Assembly (NCBI RefSeq): GCF_004375085.3
Contig: NZ_SNAQ03000029.1
Location: 1-51,718, forward strand
Length of the DNA stretch: 51,718 nt
From: Lewinella sp. W8
GTDB lineage: Bacteria; Bacteroidota; Bacteroidia; Chitinophagales; Saprospiraceae
Direction of reading: 5' to 3'
Part shown: one piece after another, positions 36,171 through 43,389 of the stretch
Layout: each line of letters opens with the position of its first letter
How positions within the stretch are numbered: the stretch's first letter is position 1
Notes under the pieces: model-generated
The model's database searches: none
Told to the model about the DNA's origin: nothing
Seen by the model: only the letters and a program-made list of their open reading frames with translations
Made by a program: the position numbers and the translations under genes

Positions 36171-36178
36171 CAAATATA
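36171..36178 (-). promoter_or_regulatory. -7 box of the PCAT-HlyD operon
   Basis: Minus-strand TATATTTG, an exact TAnnTTTG match, seven bases before the ATG, with a TTTG (36195-36192) somewhat close upstream. It implies a very short or absent leader and separates this operon from the CHAT operon upstream. Confidence 0.5.
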
Positions 36179-36315
36179 ATACCTTGTAAGTCAAAGGGCT
36201 AATGGCTTTGAGCTGCTCCGAAGGGTGACTGCACCCAGGTGGTCCATGGCACCCGCTCCGTCAAAAAAAACTACCGTTCACTCGCGGGAGGGAACATCGG
36301 GGATCGAGAATTTAT

Positions 36316-39138
36316 TTAAGCAATTTGCTTATTTTTTCGTCTGATTGCCCAGTATGTAAGCCCCAAAAGGAGCAGAATTAGGGCAGCGATCCCCAAGTAC
36401 CCCATCCGGCTCGATCGGGTAAGTGCTACCGTTTGCACGGGTCCGTAGTAGGTCATGCCGGCCCACTGATACGGCGATTTTTGGTGGTCCGGAACCTCCG
36501 GATTCGCCAGGTAAGCACGTTTGGCTTCGTGCAAGGCATCGGGAACGGATTGCTCTGTTTCCAGTAGGCCATAAAGCTTGGTCAGGATCGATCCCGTACT
36601 GTTGGCGTTGACGTTCCAGAGGCTGGAAATTATTCCCTTGGCACCGGCCTGGGCGAAGCCACGGCTCAGGCCCAGCGTTCCTTCCCCGGGGGCATTTTTT
36701 CCGATGTTGGTCTGGCAGGCACTCAGGATTACCAGCTCCGCCGGAATCGACAACTGATACACGTCCTGCAGGTACACCAGGCTATCGTAGAGGGCAATGT
36801 GCGGAGCCTGCTCTTCGGGGGAAGAAAAAGCGTGGGTAGACAAGTGAAGGATGCGGGCAGAGCTAACGGACCGGGTGAAGGCGGAGCGGTTGGCCTCCTC
36901 GTTCAGGTGTTCCTCCAGTTGGTAGATGTTCCGCAGGGTACTGAGTTCATCCGTGGCGAAATCCAGTTTGGGGTATCCGGTGGGGGAAGAGCCGTCTCCG
37001 AAGGGCGCAAACGCCAGGAAAGAGGTCGCGGAGGTCTTTGGTAAATGATGCTGACGATAAAGCACCGTAGCGGAAAAACCGTGATGAATCTGGTGACGGT
37101 GCAGGACCAGCGGAAGGCCGGAAAAGCTGCCGGGAAACTCTGCGGAAAGGGACAGGGCGGAGAAGGGCAGGTAGGTGAGCAATCCGTCGGGAAGAATGAC
37201 GAGGGATTGCCCCTCCGGAACGTCCAGGGGTTGCAACAACTGGGTGTACAACTGATGGGCGGTACGGGTGTAATCCTGGGGAGCATTCTGGATCACGGAG
37301 GCGGAGGAGAAGTAGTCCAAAAACGCCGCCGTGGTGGCCAGAATATCTTCGCTTTGGCCCAGTCGATGGACTTTCGGGCCGTCAGCGCCAAGCACGAGGG
37401 CAAAGGCATTCTTTTCCCCCAGAAAGTATTGCACCATCCACCGTTGTCCGTCCGCTAAAAGTTCGTCCGTAATCGTTTGCCAGGGCACGATCTCCGACAC
37501 TTCCTTACTGGCCCGGAAGGCGGGATATTCCTGACCCACCCGCTCCCGGAAGGCCGCCAGGGCCCGTTTGGCGGAAAGGTAGTCGCCATACCGGGCATCT
37601 CCGGGGGTGTCAGGACTGGACAGGGCGCTTCGGCTCGCTTCCAGCCGGTTAAACAGCACTCGTTCCCGTTCCCGGAGGCTGTCGGGTAATGCGCGCAACG
37701 CATCACCCTTCAGCAGGGCTTCGTACAGTAATACGGCTTTGCTTTTTTCGAAAAAGTAATGGGCGGCAGCGCCCTGGTCGGTGGCAAAACAAAGTTGAAT
37801 GGCCGCTTCGTACAGCTCCGTTGCGCGGGCTCTCCAGATGAGTTTGGTTGTCATCCCGTCGTGGTCTTCGCGCAGCAGGTCGATGACGGCGTCTCCCCGC
37901 TGGTAAACCGCCAGCGCGTCTTCTAGTGCGGCGTCTTCTCCGGTCTGGCGGTGGAGGGCTTCCAGGCCCCTGGCCTGGTCGGTCAGGTAGCGCAGCAGGT
38001 CGATCTTCCCGTCGGCGTATTCCAGTTGCTCCAGGGTCGGGATTGACCCCAGCTGCCGGGGCGTGTAACCCGGAATCAGCATCGCCTGCGCGCGCTGAAA
38101 GGCACTGACGGCGTCTCCGGGACGATTGATGGCCAGGTAATATTCGCCCAGGTGGTCTTCCCCCTGGGCCTCCAGTCGGGGTAAATCATTTTCCCGGGCC
38201 ACGCGGATACCGCGCTGCAGGTACTGCAAGCCGAGTTTGGTCTGCCGGTTTTCTACGTAGGCCAGTCCCAGATTGTTGGCCGTCACGGCAATGCCGAAGG
38301 GGTTATCCCCGGCACTGAAAATGCGCAGCGCCCCCAGGTAATGCTCCACGGCGGCGGGAAAATTTCCGAGTTCATCCTTGACCGTAGCGAGGGTCAGCAG
38401 GCAATTTGCGTAACTTTCCTGGTCCACTTCTTCCGCCGCCAGGTATTCCCGGCTGGCGATGCTCAGCGCGGAATCTGCCCGGGCGAACTGTTCCTGCTGC
38501 TGCCACAAAAGGCCGAGGTCGTGGAGTGCCCTGGCCCGTCGGGTCGGGTGTCCGGTGGCCGCAGTAGATTCGATGGACAGCGTCAGGAGCTGGTGTGCTC
38601 GCGTGTATTCTCCCATGGCTCCGAGTGCCTGGCTGAGCTTAAGCCGGGCGTTATGTAGCCTCCGCTCCGCCTCCTCGGCCTCGGCAACCTCACTACTTTC
38701 CTTCAGGGCCTCAAACACCGAAATACTCTCCTCCAGGGGGACAACCGCATTACGGAAATCATTCTGAACCACAAGAAAATAGCCAAGGTTGTAGTAGGAT
38801 TTGCCGAGATCCTCCGTGGGGTTTTCCGTGTAGAGGCGTTGCCGCAGGTGCAGTGCGCGTCGGGTATAAAAGGCCGCGCTGTCCGGTAGACCAAGGTAAT
38901 TGTACTCCAGGCTAAGCTCATGATTTACCGCCGCAGTGAGGGAATCCAGTTCTTGGGGGCAACCCATCAGTTGGTCCGATAATTCCCGGAATTCTCCAAC
39001 CTCATACGTTTCAAGAAACCGATTAATGGCCGCTAGAATTTCTGCCTCCGTCGGGCACTGGGCCCGCAGGCCCGTGGAGAAGAAAATACCCAACGGAAGC
39101 AGCAAAAGCAGGAAAAAAGGACGGACGGCGATCGGCAT
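36316..39138 (-). CDS. Exported, membrane-anchored TPR-CHAT protease-like protein
   Basis: A 940-residue protein. The preferred start ATG 39138 gives a signal peptide (MPIAVRPFFLLLLLPLGIFF, cleavage near RAQC) and overlaps the S8 peptidase stop by one base (TGATG); the longer frame to 39342 is shadow. Residues about 60-520 are tetratricopeptide repeats (for example YYNLGYFLVVQNDFRNAVVPLEES). Residues about 590-890 are a CHAT caspase-like domain with His769 (HLSTHAFSS) and Cys808 (ILSACQTN), followed by GEGTLGLSRGFAQAGAKGII and SLWNVN. A transmembrane helix (about 910-930) and a basic tail end it. The catalytic part should therefore face the periplasm or exterior, anchored in the inner membrane. 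CHAT proteases usually cleave specific partner proteins on signal. The co-transcribed subtilisin and sigma/anti-sigma pair suggest a regulated proteolytic system. Confidence 0.88.
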   Translation of the reverse strand: MPIAVRPFFLLLLLPLGIFFSTGLRAQCPTEAEILAAINRFLETYEVGEFRELSDQLMGCPQELDSLTAAVNHELSLEYNYLGLPDSAAFYTRRALHLRQRLYTENPTEDLGKSYYNLGYFLVVQNDFRNAVVPLEESISVFEALKESSEVAEAEEAERRLHNARLKLSQALGAMGEYTRAHQLLTLSIESTAATGHPTRRARALHDLGLLWQQQEQFARADSALSIASREYLAAEEVDQESYANCLLTLATVKDELGNFPAAVEHYLGALRIFSAGDNPFGIAVTANNLGLAYVENRQTKLGLQYLQRGIRVARENDLPRLEAQGEDHLGEYYLAINRPGDAVSAFQRAQAMLIPGYTPRQLGSIPTLEQLEYADGKIDLLRYLTDQARGLEALHRQTGEDAALEDALAVYQRGDAVIDLLREDHDGMTTKLIWRARATELYEAAIQLCFATDQGAAAHYFFEKSKAVLLYEALLKGDALRALPDSLRERERVLFNRLEASRSALSSPDTPGDARYGDYLSAKRALAAFRERVGQEYPAFRASKEVSEIVPWQTITDELLADGQRWMVQYFLGEKNAFALVLGADGPKVHRLGQSEDILATTAAFLDYFSSASVIQNAPQDYTRTAHQLYTQLLQPLDVPEGQSLVILPDGLLTYLPFSALSLSAEFPGSFSGLPLVLHRHQIHHGFSATVLYRQHHLPKTSATSFLAFAPFGDGSSPTGYPKLDFATDELSTLRNIYQLEEHLNEEANRSAFTRSVSSARILHLSTHAFSSPEEQAPHIALYDSLVYLQDVYQLSIPAELVILSACQTNIGKNAPGEGTLGLSRGFAQAGAKGIISSLWNVNANSTGSILTKLYGLLETEQSVPDALHEAKRAYLANPEVPDHQKSPYQWAGMTYYGPVQTVALTRSSRMGYLGIAALILLLLGLTYWAIRRKNKQIA

Positions 39139-41270
39139 CAATAGTGAATGATTTTTGCGGTCAACAGGCGGTTCCCGGAGCGTAGCTGCACCAGGTAGGC
39201 TCCCGACGGCAGATCGGGAATGTCCACCCGGTAGGGGACGCCCGCGCCAATGGCGGGCGTGCGCAGCTGGTGTACGGTTTGCCCGTTCAGGTTGATGATC
39301 CGTAGGCGTCCTTCCGACAGGGTTTCCGGACTTTCCAGCCACAGCTCATTCACCACGGGGTTGGGGTAGAGTCGAACGGGGAGCCTGGTCGGATTGTCCA
39401 GGTCGGTCATGATGCAGGGCACCAGGTCGGCGAAGCGCAGGAAGCGGCCCTGGTCCGCTGCATTACGCAGGTCGTTGGTGGGGGTAAGACATTCCAGCAC
39501 TTCGGTGCGCACCAATCGGTAAGGAACCTCTTCCGGCGTACCTCCGTTCAGGTTGACGCAGATGCCCTTGGCCGCCGCGGCGGTGACCATCGGAGTGGCC
39601 ATGGAAGTGCCGGATTTTTTCTCCTGGCGGTTGCCGGGAATGGCGCTCAGCACTTCGGTGCCGTTGGCCATCAAGTCCACGAAGTTGGGACTGAAGTTGG
39701 TGAAGAAGGCGGGGAACACGCCGGCCAGACCATTGGGGTCCGGTTCCGTGGCGCCCACGGTAATGACGTTGTCGGCCGCGTAGCAGGCGGGATACTGGGG
39801 CAGGGTATCCAGGTCGATGCCGTCGTTGCCCGCTGCGCTGACGATCAGGATGTTCTGCAGGGCCGCCGAATCAATGGCGTTGGACAAAATCACACTGGAA
39901 TCCCCGAAGAAGCCCCAACTGTCGTTGATGATGTCGGCGCCATCCAGGATGGCCTGGAAAGTGCCACAGGCCACGTCAAACAGATTGGAAATGCCGTTGT
40001 TGTCGTGCGTTTTGTAGGGGATGAAACCGTACTTGCAGTCACCGCCGAACTTGCGCAGACTATCGGCAATAATGCCCGCTACGTGGGTGCCGTGACTGTT
40101 GTCGTCGTAGGGGTTGTTGTTGTCGGCGATGAAGTTCCAGCCGATGGGATCGTTGAGTAGGCAGTTGCCGTCTTCGTCCTCCCCAGTGGTTTCGATGTCA
40201 TCACTGCCGGTCCGGACAAAGCCCCGCACGGCCGGATGCTGGTAATCAATCCCCGTATCCAGGATGGCGATCATAATGGATTCCTCAACGCGGGCGTCCA
40301 GGTTCCGGAGGCTGTCCGTGGTCAGCGTATCGTTGGGCATGATGGGCGACGGCTGGAGGATAACGCCGTTGTAGTAGTTCAGGTCCACGCCGTCTACTTT
40401 ACCCCGGGAGCCCTGGCCCAGTTTGTTACTTTGGATGTTGGTACTACCACCGGTTTCCCGCCGGGGTGGACCGTTATCGGCAAAGGCGGAGCCGTCGATT
40501 TCCCAGAGCTCCAGTTTGTCGCAGGCGCAGCTGTCCTTCAGCACCGCCCCGTTGGCCATCCGCAGGGAATCCCGGAAGGCCGCGTCGGCCGTGGGCGAAA
40601 ACTGCACGACCAGCTGGTAGGGAACGTAGGCCCAGCGGGCGGAATCAATTTCGTAGGGATACCCCTGCTGCGCCAGGTAGTTGCCCATGGTGTCCGGCAC
40701 GGTCTGTGGGGTCGGGAAGCCGTCAAAAAATTCGACGTCGTCAATCAGCCAGAAATAACCTTCCTCCTCGTGTTCGAATTCGATTTGCAGATTAGGGACG
40801 TTGAAGTCCGTAAGGTTCACGATGACGGTGTCAAAGGGTGCGGTCTCCACGTCCCGACCCAGGAGTGGGTTGAGTTGAATCTGGGCCAGAAGCCCGCCGT
40901 CCTGATAAACGTTCAGGAACACGTCCCCTTCGTAGTGGCGGTAGTACTGATGGAAGGTGAGGTACAACTCCGAGGATGCGGTGAAGTCGAGGAAGCCCGG
41001 AGATCGCATCCGGGCGCCGGAACCGTCTCCCCAGAGGACGGCGGCGTTGCCGCCGGAGCCGGAGGCAATCGGCGGCCGACCGTCCCAGAAAGCATCGATG
41101 GCCGGGTCATCGGCCGTCCCGTCCGTACTCTCGCGGACGTTGCCGGAAAGTACCCAGTCGTTGATGTCGTCGTTGTCGAAGTCAAAAATGGCCAGTTGCG
41201 TCTGGGCGCTCAGGTGGCCGGTGAAGACCAGGAGCAGGAGGGTGAATAGCGAGGGAAGGGAGCGAATCAT
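39138..41270 (-). CDS. Secreted S8 (subtilisin) peptidase with T9SS tail
   Basis: A 710-residue secreted serine protease. It has a signal peptide (1-22, ending SAQ), then a jelly-roll-like domain (about 25-185) and a prodomain-like stretch (about 195-320). The subtilase domain carries an intact triad: Asp338 (IAILDTGIDYQHP), His393 (NSHGTHVAGI) and Ser556 (SGTSMATPM), with Asn482 (SAAGND) for the oxyanion hole. The C-terminal 85 residues from LYPNPVVNELWL to IIHY are a type A T9SS sorting domain, so it is exported across the outer membrane and attached or released. It is the third gene of the operon begun by the sigma factor, 76 bp after the anti-sigma-like gene, and its stop overlaps the CHAT start. 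Confidence 0.93.
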   Translation of the reverse strand: MIRSLPSLFTLLLLVFTGHLSAQTQLAIFDFDNDDINDWVLSGNVRESTDGTADDPAIDAFWDGRPPIASGSGGNAAVLWGDGSGARMRSPGFLDFTASSELYLTFHQYYRHYEGDVFLNVYQDGGLLAQIQLNPLLGRDVETAPFDTVIVNLTDFNVPNLQIEFEHEEEGYFWLIDDVEFFDGFPTPQTVPDTMGNYLAQQGYPYEIDSARWAYVPYQLVVQFSPTADAAFRDSLRMANGAVLKDSCACDKLELWEIDGSAFADNGPPRRETGGSTNIQSNKLGQGSRGKVDGVDLNYYNGVILQPSPIMPNDTLTTDSLRNLDARVEESIMIAILDTGIDYQHPAVRGFVRTGSDDIETTGEDEDGNCLLNDPIGWNFIADNNNPYDDNSHGTHVAGIIADSLRKFGGDCKYGFIPYKTHDNNGISNLFDVACGTFQAILDGADIINDSWGFFGDSSVILSNAIDSAALQNILIVSAAGNDGIDLDTLPQYPACYAADNVITVGATEPDPNGLAGVFPAFFTNFSPNFVDLMANGTEVLSAIPGNRQEKKSGTSMATPMVTAAAAKGICVNLNGGTPEEVPYRLVRTEVLECLTPTNDLRNAADQGRFLRFADLVPCIMTDLDNPTRLPVRLYPNPVVNELWLESPETLSEGRLRIINLNGQTVHQLRTPAIGAGVPYRVDIPDLPSGAYLVQLRSGNRLLTAKIIHY

Positions 41271-41346
41271 AGAGTAAGATGTTTCAGATATGGGTGAAAG
41301 AGTAGGGGTTGAGGGAAACCATTACCGGGCGTAGTGCCCGAAGTCA

Positions 41347-42096
41347 CTACTCTTCAGCGAGGGCATTCAGGAGATCGCGGGCCCGGGGCCCGTAATCGGG
41401 GTGCGTGGCGGGCACCCCCTGCAGGGCCTTCCGCGCTTGCGCCGTTTTTTCATTTTTCAGGTAGGCCAGTCCGAGGTAAAACTGACCGGCGGCCGCCAGC
41501 ACCGATTCTCCCGCCGCCAGGGAGGAGAAGATACTTTCCGCTTCCTGCTGTCGGTCGATCTCGAGGGCCGCAATGCCGAGGGCCAGTTGCGCGGGCACGT
41601 CCGCGGGTTCCTCCTCGAGGTAGGCCTTCAATTGGGGGTACGCCTGCCCGTAATCCCCCGCGTTGAAGGCCGCCTGGGCGGCCTCGGCCATGGCCTCGCT
41701 ATCGCCTTTTTCCACCAGGTTCAGCGGCTGGTGCTGGGCGTACTGTCGGTATAAATCCGGACTGGCGAACGGATTGAAGACCAGCACGAGTAAAGCGATG
41801 GCGGCGGCCACCCCCACGGCCCCCATCCAGGGGCGCAGGCGACGGACTTTGGCCTTAGGAGCGGACGTTTTCTGCTCCCCGATCGCCCGGAACGTGCCGG
41901 CCAGTTCGGCCATCTTGGCGTCTAGCGCCGGGCGCTGTTCCCGGGTCTTCAGGTAGGTGCGAAATTCCTGCTGATCGGCCAGTTCCCTGGCCAGATCCGG
42001 CTCTTCGCCCAGCCTGCTTTCCAGGCTCGCGCGGTCTTCCGGACTCAGATCATCCAGCAGATACGCACTGATTAGTTTTTTGTCGTTTTCGTTCAT
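41347..42096 (-). CDS. Membrane anti-sigma-like protein with TPR domain
   Basis: A 249-residue protein. The preferred start, ATG 42096 (MNENDKKLISAYLL), overlaps the sigma-factor stop by four bases (ATGA). The N-terminal 50 residues (AYLLDDLSPEDRASLESRL, EEPDLARELADQQEF) resemble the cytoplasmic sigma-binding region of anti-sigma factors, without a zinc-binding motif. A single membrane segment (about 90-108, WMGAVGVAAAIALLVLVF) precedes a periplasmic helical region (about 120-249) with TPR-like repeats AAFNAGDYGQAYPQLKAYLE and FYLGLAYLKNEKTAQARKAL. It probably holds the sigma factor at the membrane until a periplasmic event, perhaps proteolysis by the co-encoded proteases, releases it. The sigma-binding role is inference from position and topology. 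Confidence 0.78.
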   Translation of the reverse strand: MNENDKKLISAYLLDDLSPEDRASLESRLGEEPDLARELADQQEFRTYLKTREQRPALDAKMAELAGTFRAIGEQKTSAPKAKVRRLRPWMGAVGVAAAIALLVLVFNPFASPDLYRQYAQHQPLNLVEKGDSEAMAEAAQAAFNAGDYGQAYPQLKAYLEEEPADVPAQLALGIAALEIDRQQEAESIFSSLAAGESVLAAAGQFYLGLAYLKNEKTAQARKALQGVPATHPDYGPRARDLLNALAEE

Positions 42097-42662
42097 CCCT
42101 CCGTAACTAAAGCTTGATATAAAGTCCGCCAACGCCCCTCACAGGCGTGTTTCCTGCGGTAGACGGTGTTGGCGTCGGTCATCCCGAGTTGCGTGGCGGC
42201 CGCGGCGGGTTTTATTCCCGTCATCAACAGCCGCATCAACTGCTGGCACAACTCGCTGAGTTGCCGGAACGTGCGGTCTAATCGCTCCTGTCGGAGTTGC
42301 TCTTCTTCAATGGCCTCCAACTGGCTGATCATCGTCCGTTCGTCATCATATTTCCGGACTTCGATTTTTCTTACTTCCGCCTCCCTTCTTATTTTTCTCA
42401 GGGCGTACAACCACTTATTCTGGCAGATGCGAAACAGCAGGGCACCAATCGGGCAGGTAAGGACGAAGTCCGGATCATTGGCCTTCTGGTGCAGGGCAAT
42501 GATGCCTTCCTGGAAGATGTCCTGCGCGTCGTCTACGCTTCCGCTGTTTTTCTGCACCCAACTGCTGACGGTGGGGCCGTGGGATCGGTAAATGTCGTCC
42601 AGGACGGAAAAGTCACCGCGGCGCAGGGCCTCGATGTATTGATGATCGGGGTGGGAACTCAT
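42093..42662 (-). CDS. ECF-like sigma-70 family factor
   Basis: A 189-residue sigma factor. From ATG 42662 it reads MSSHPDHQYIEALRRGDFS, a typical ECF N-terminus; an ATG ten codons upstream is possible. Region 2 includes VDDAQDIFQEGIIALHQKA and FRICQNKWLYALRKIRRE. Region 4 is a helix-turn-helix near the end: LCQQLMRLLMTGIKPAAAATQLGMTDANTVYRRKHACEGRW. Between them is a long charged helix. It would direct RNA polymerase to its own operon and perhaps to the divergent secreted-protein genes. Overlap with the next gene (ATGA) makes it a classic sigma/anti-sigma pair. Target promoters could not be identified by eye. Confidence 0.87.
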   Translation of the reverse strand: MSSHPDHQYIEALRRGDFSVLDDIYRSHGPTVSSWVQKNSGSVDDAQDIFQEGIIALHQKANDPDFVLTCPIGALLFRICQNKWLYALRKIRREAEVRKIEVRKYDDERTMISQLEAIEEEQLRQERLDRTFRQLSELCQQLMRLLMTGIKPAAAATQLGMTDANTVYRRKHACEGRWRTLYQALVTEG

Positions 42663-42815
42663 AGCGTAACAATGATAAGAAGGTTTTAACATTTTTGGTC
42701 ATGACCCGGGGTAAGATTCGGAGCGGAGTGGCAATCGGGGTGCAAACAGACGGAACACGGGGCGACGATCGCCCCCGGAATTATCCCTCTGGTCACCGAT
42801 GAAAATCACTTCGCA
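42663..42815. promoter_or_regulatory. Divergent control region between sigma operon and secreted-protein genes
   Basis: It holds two dyads: the perfect palindrome GGTCATGACC (42697-42706) and GGGGCGA/TCGCCCC with a 3-nt spacer (42759-42775). A TATCATTG box on the minus strand (42677-42670) lies seven bases before the sigma-factor ATG. These could be operators or sigma recognition elements shared by the two divergent operons. Confidence 0.4.
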
Positions 42816-43352
42816 ATGAAAACTCTGCTTTTATCCCTCTTGCTCTCGTTTGGCATTTTCTGGTCGTCCCCCGAGGCGGTTCCCCGTCAGACGAGCATTC
42901 AGCTCCAACAACCCACGGCGGTGCCCGGCAGCACGCCTTCGCTGCAGTTCAACTGGACCCGACCGACTTCCCCCGATCCGGAAGACCCCAGTTGCCAGAC
43001 CGGTCCCCTGAGCCTCAATATCTACCTCGTATCGGCTCCCCCCGGAGGCTCCTTCAGCGGCCTGCGCTACTACGAATTTCAGCAACTGGCCAACGCCGGG
43101 CAGTTGGTAAAAAGCTTTACCGGGCTTACCGGCAATTCCCAGCTGCTGACCATCAGCGACGTGCTGCCCGGCAAGATGCAAAAGTTCACCAAACCCAATA
43201 CCTACTACGTCGCCCAGGTGCGCTGTGCCGGCCCCGGCCGCAGCAATTTCGTGGGCTTCCAGTATTACGGAATCCAAAAACAAAAGTACCAGATCAAGCC
43301 CGGCGTGTCGCCCGTGGGTAGCCCCATTCTCCGGCGGTCCGGCGGTCAGTAA
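42816..43352 (+). CDS. Secreted orphan protein
   Basis: A 178-residue protein with a signal peptide (MKTLLLSLLLSFGIFWSS). The mature part is rich in Pro, Ser, Gln and Gly with beta-type stretches (LQFNWTRPTSP, LSLNIYLVSAPPGGSFSGLRYYEFQQL, KPNTYYVAQVRC, NFVGFQYYGIQ). It has only two cysteines (in PSCQTG and VRCAGPG) that could form a disulfide across a single Ig- or fibronectin-like fold. I do not recognise a family. It is the first gene of a plus-strand run with the LamG/Ig-like gene 37 bp downstream and is divergent from the sigma-factor operon. Exported to the periplasm or surface; no sorting domain seen. Function unknown. Confidence 0.7.
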   Translation: MKTLLLSLLLSFGIFWSSPEAVPRQTSIQLQQPTAVPGSTPSLQFNWTRPTSPDPEDPSCQTGPLSLNIYLVSAPPGGSFSGLRYYEFQQLANAGQLVKSFTGLTGNSQLLTISDVLPGKMQKFTKPNTYYVAQVRCAGPGRSNFVGFQYYGIQKQKYQIKPGVSPVGSPILRRSGGQ

Positions 43353-43389
43353 TCAAGGTCCCGTATCCACTAACTCTAAATAAAAAAAC

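Noticed and set aside
36164..36315. Search for a double-glycine leader peptide gene next to the PCAT
   Set aside because: No short frame with a start, Gly-Gly motif and stop was found in this gap or the gap after the HlyD gene.
39139..39342. 68-codon N-terminal extension of the CHAT gene
   Set aside because: It overlaps the S8 peptidase coding end and hides an obvious signal peptide beginning at ATG 39138.
40236..41249. Plus-strand frame of 337 codons inside the S8 peptidase gene
   Set aside because: Antisense to intact catalytic-domain coding sequence; no domain recognised.
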